From positions 2,040,001-2,104,000 of the forward strand of contig NZ_CM125436.1 in the NCBI RefSeq assembly GCF_052072235.1: DNA of 64,000 nucleotides. Direction: 5' to 3'. Both the position numbers and the translations under genes were made by a program. Within the stretch, counting starts at the first letter, position 1. Each line of letters opens with the position of its first letter. Of the stretch, positions 62,834 to 64,000 are shown in pieces. This stretch comes from Brevibacillus_D fluminis_A. Lineage in GTDB: Bacteria; Bacillota; Bacilli; Brevibacillales; Brevibacillaceae. The notes under the pieces are model-generated. The model searched no databases. It was not told where the DNA came from and saw only the letters and a program-made list of their open reading frames with translations.

Positions 62834-62862
62834 CTCCATCTGCAAGCGGATGGGGTTTTTTT
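62834..62862 (+). terminator. Terminator of lgt
   Basis: CCATC pairs with GATGG across a short loop, followed by GGTTTTTTT. The stem is short but the T run is strong. Confidence 0.7.
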
Positions 62863-62976
62863 GTGCAACCGCGGCTTAAGCCAAAAGGATGCCGTAGCCA
62901 GGCTTTCTAATATGACACATGCTGACATGTTAACAATCTATAATCAGTGGTAGATCAATGAAAGGAGTCATTGCAT

Positions 62977-63117
62977 ATGAAACCGTTAGAGGGAAAAGTT
63001 GCATTGGTGGCAGGTGCAACACGCGGCGCCGGGGACGGCTCGCAGCCGGACTGCTGGCGCTACATCGTCGAGGTGCAAGATGCAGGCAAACCAGCAAATG
63101 CTGCCGGTTACCGTTGA
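62977..63117 (+). pseudogene. Truncated short-chain dehydrogenase (SDR) remnant
   Basis: A frame with an AAAGGAG site begins MKPLEGKVALVAGATRGAG, the N-terminal beta strand and glycine loop of NAD(P)-binding SDRs. It then turns into unrelated sequence and stops after 46 codons. The catalytic YxxxK part is absent. It is probably a deletion relic; the terminator right after it may have belonged to the original gene. Confidence 0.75.
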
Positions 63118-63151
63118 TCTGTCCCGAGACTTGCCGATTGGTTGGCATGCA

Positions 63152-63207
63152 AACCGGCAGCAGACGAAGACGTACGACTTGCGTCCGGGTCTGCTGCTGG
63201 TTTTTTT
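63152..63207 (+). terminator. Terminator after the SDR remnant
   Basis: ACCGGCAGCAGAC pairs with GTCTGCTGCTGGT (one mismatch), followed by seven Ts. Confidence 0.8.
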
Positions 63208-63234
63208 ACGAAATACAACAATCCGACAGAAACG

Positions 63235-63280
63235 TTGACAAACGAAAAGAACGAGCATATTATAATACCCATAGGGGTAT
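63235..63280 (+). promoter_or_regulatory. Promoter with CsoR/CstR-type operator
   Basis: TTGACA (63235-63240) and TATTAT (63258-63263) are 17 nt apart. Directly after the -10 is ATACCCATAGGGGTAT (63265-63280), a perfect inverted repeat of ATACCC around a 4-bp centre. It matches the GC-rich-core operators of the CsoR/CstR/RcnR family. The downstream rhodanese and TusA-like genes favour the persulfide sensor CstR over copper-sensing CsoR. Confidence 0.75.
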
Positions 63281-63316
63281 ATGTATAAAACATCCCGCAC
63301 AAAGGAGTGACGCACA

Positions 63317-63640
63317 ATGAGCAAAGCGTGGCACGATATTTCTCCGCAAGAGGTTGAAAAACGACTGGCACACAAAAAAGAAGATTTGATGTTGATCGAT
63401 GTGCGCAATCCGGATGAATTCAGCGCAGGGCATATCGCGCAAGCACAGCTGCTGCCGCTGCCGATTTTGCCGATCCGGTTGCATGAAATCCCGAAAGACA
63501 AAACGGTCGTGTTCATTTGCCGCAGTGGCGGAAGGAGCGCACAAGCTTGCGAGTATGCGGCCAATCTCGGGTATGAGCACGTATTCAACATGACGGGCGG
63601 CATGCTGAACTGGCAAGGCGAGCTTGCACACAACAAATGA
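63317..63640 (+). CDS. Rhodanese-domain protein (sulfurtransferase)
   Basis: The 107-residue single rhodanese domain reads WHDISPQEVEKRLAHKKEDL, then LIDVRNPDEFSAGHIAQAQL. The active-site loop is ICRSGGRSA with the catalytic Cys, and it ends FNMTGGMLNWQGE. It moves sulfane sulfur through a Cys persulfide in the cytoplasm. AAAGGAGTG precedes the ATG. It is first in a transcript behind a CstR-type operator and sits 12 nt before a TusA-rhodanese fusion gene, so it likely handles sulfide or polysulfide stress. Confidence 0.94.
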   Translation: MSKAWHDISPQEVEKRLAHKKEDLMLIDVRNPDEFSAGHIAQAQLLPLPILPIRLHEIPKDKTVVFICRSGGRSAQACEYAANLGYEHVFNMTGGMLNWQGELAHNK

Positions 63641-63652
63641 GGGGGAAGCGAA

Positions 63653-64000
63653 ATGGGAGCACATGGAAGCATTGCTGTTGATCTGACGCTCGATTGCAAA
63701 GGGCTTGCCTGCCCGATGCCGATCGTGAAAACAAAGAAGGCGATGGAACAAATCCAGCCGGGCCAAGTCGTAGAAGTTCAGGCGACCGACCGTGGGTCGT
63801 TAGCGGATATGAAAGGGTGGGCGAACACGACCGGCCACCATTACTTGGGGACGCGCGAAGTGGGAGAGGTGCTCTACCACTATTTGCGGAAGGCGAACCC
63901 TGTGGAAGTGAAAGAGGAGGCGGCTTTTCCCCATACGATTTCAAACGATGAGCTGCTTGCGAGGATGAACCAGCCATCGATTGCGATCCTTGATGTGCGC
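63653..64000 (+). CDS. TusA-rhodanese fusion, CstA-like (partial, runs off the window)
   Basis: The visible 116 codons contain a TusA-type sulfur carrier domain (about residues 8-80) with LDCKGLACPMPIVKTKKAME, whose CPxP Cys carries persulfide, and ATDRGSLADMKGWANTTGHH. From about residue 95 a rhodanese domain begins (ISNDELLARMNQPSIAILDV) and is cut by the window end. TusA-rhodanese fusions are the hallmark of CstA-type proteins in cst operons for reactive sulfur. GAGGGGGAAG precedes the ATG at 63653. Confidence 0.88.
   Translation, partial: MGAHGSIAVDLTLDCKGLACPMPIVKTKKAMEQIQPGQVVEVQATDRGSLADMKGWANTTGHHYLGTREVGEVLYHYLRKANPVEVKEEAAFPHTISNDELLARMNQPSIAILDVR

Overview
The window looks like a chromosomal segment of an endospore-forming, Gram-positive Firmicute. 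It carries an intact sigK, an S-layer (SLH) giant protein, strong AGGAGG ribosome sites and classical sigma-A promoters. The GC content is moderate to high, so a Tumebacillus/Brevibacillus/Paenibacillaceae-like organism is plausible, but the genus is an inference. No rRNA or tRNA gene was seen.

Layout. (1) 1-19,000: ordinary accessory and housekeeping genes: tail of an ABC ATPase, EamA exporter, flavodoxin-like reductase, two MFS pumps, universal stress protein, TetR plus SugE-type SMR exporter, a chemoreceptor, a Nim/PNPOx-like flavoprotein, a secreted amidohydrolase, an IS200 copy with a frameshifted transposase, a ChrA chromate transporter, and three tandem tail-collar (MdpB-like) genes on the minus strand. 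An AT-richer island (about 1,790-5,100) holds a large secreted subtilase and a small fibronectin-III-like secreted protein. (2) 19,293-26,408: one 2,371-residue S-layer-anchored protein with BNR-like repeats, 14 tandem chitobiase-C-terminal-like modules, four Ig-like modules and SLH domains. (3) 26,796-32,737: a thiazole/oxazole-modified peptide cluster of the heterocycloanthracin/sonorensin type. The precursor core is an uninterrupted (Cys-Ser)15 tract. It is followed by an E1-like maturation protein, a fused E1-like/YcaO cyclodehydratase and a duplicated SagB dehydrogenase. (4) 32,900-37,939: ModA, SigK, two tandem paralogous tiny genes on the minus strand, and a membrane protein/MFS/hydrolase operon. 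(5) 38,373-48,888: remnant of an Abi_2/AbiF gene preceded by a promoter and a short terminated transcript, then a complete type I-C CRISPR-Cas locus (cas3-cas5c-cas8c-cas7-cas4-cas1-cas2) and a 30-repeat array. cas3 and cas1 both have ATA where the initiator ATG is expected. A decayed third copy of the tiny-gene family abuts the far end of the array. (6) 49,091-61,823: a sigma-54 enhancer-binding regulator divergent from a peptide-utilisation operon (M20 dipeptidase, Dpp/Opp ABC transporter, amidohydrolase-3, S9 peptidase) with a near-consensus -24/-12 promoter. (7) 62,017-64,000: lgt, a truncated SDR gene, and a rhodanese plus TusA-rhodanese fusion behind a CsoR/CstR-type operator (reactive sulfur handling).

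How the parts work together. The TOMM cluster should make one heavily heterocyclised peptide. The sigma-54 operon should import short peptides and hydrolyse them in the cytoplasm. The CRISPR locus has all parts for interference and adaptation, but translation starts of two key proteins look impaired. The sulfur genes at the right edge form the start of a persulfide-responsive operon cut by the window end. All assignments come from reading the sequence; no database search was run.
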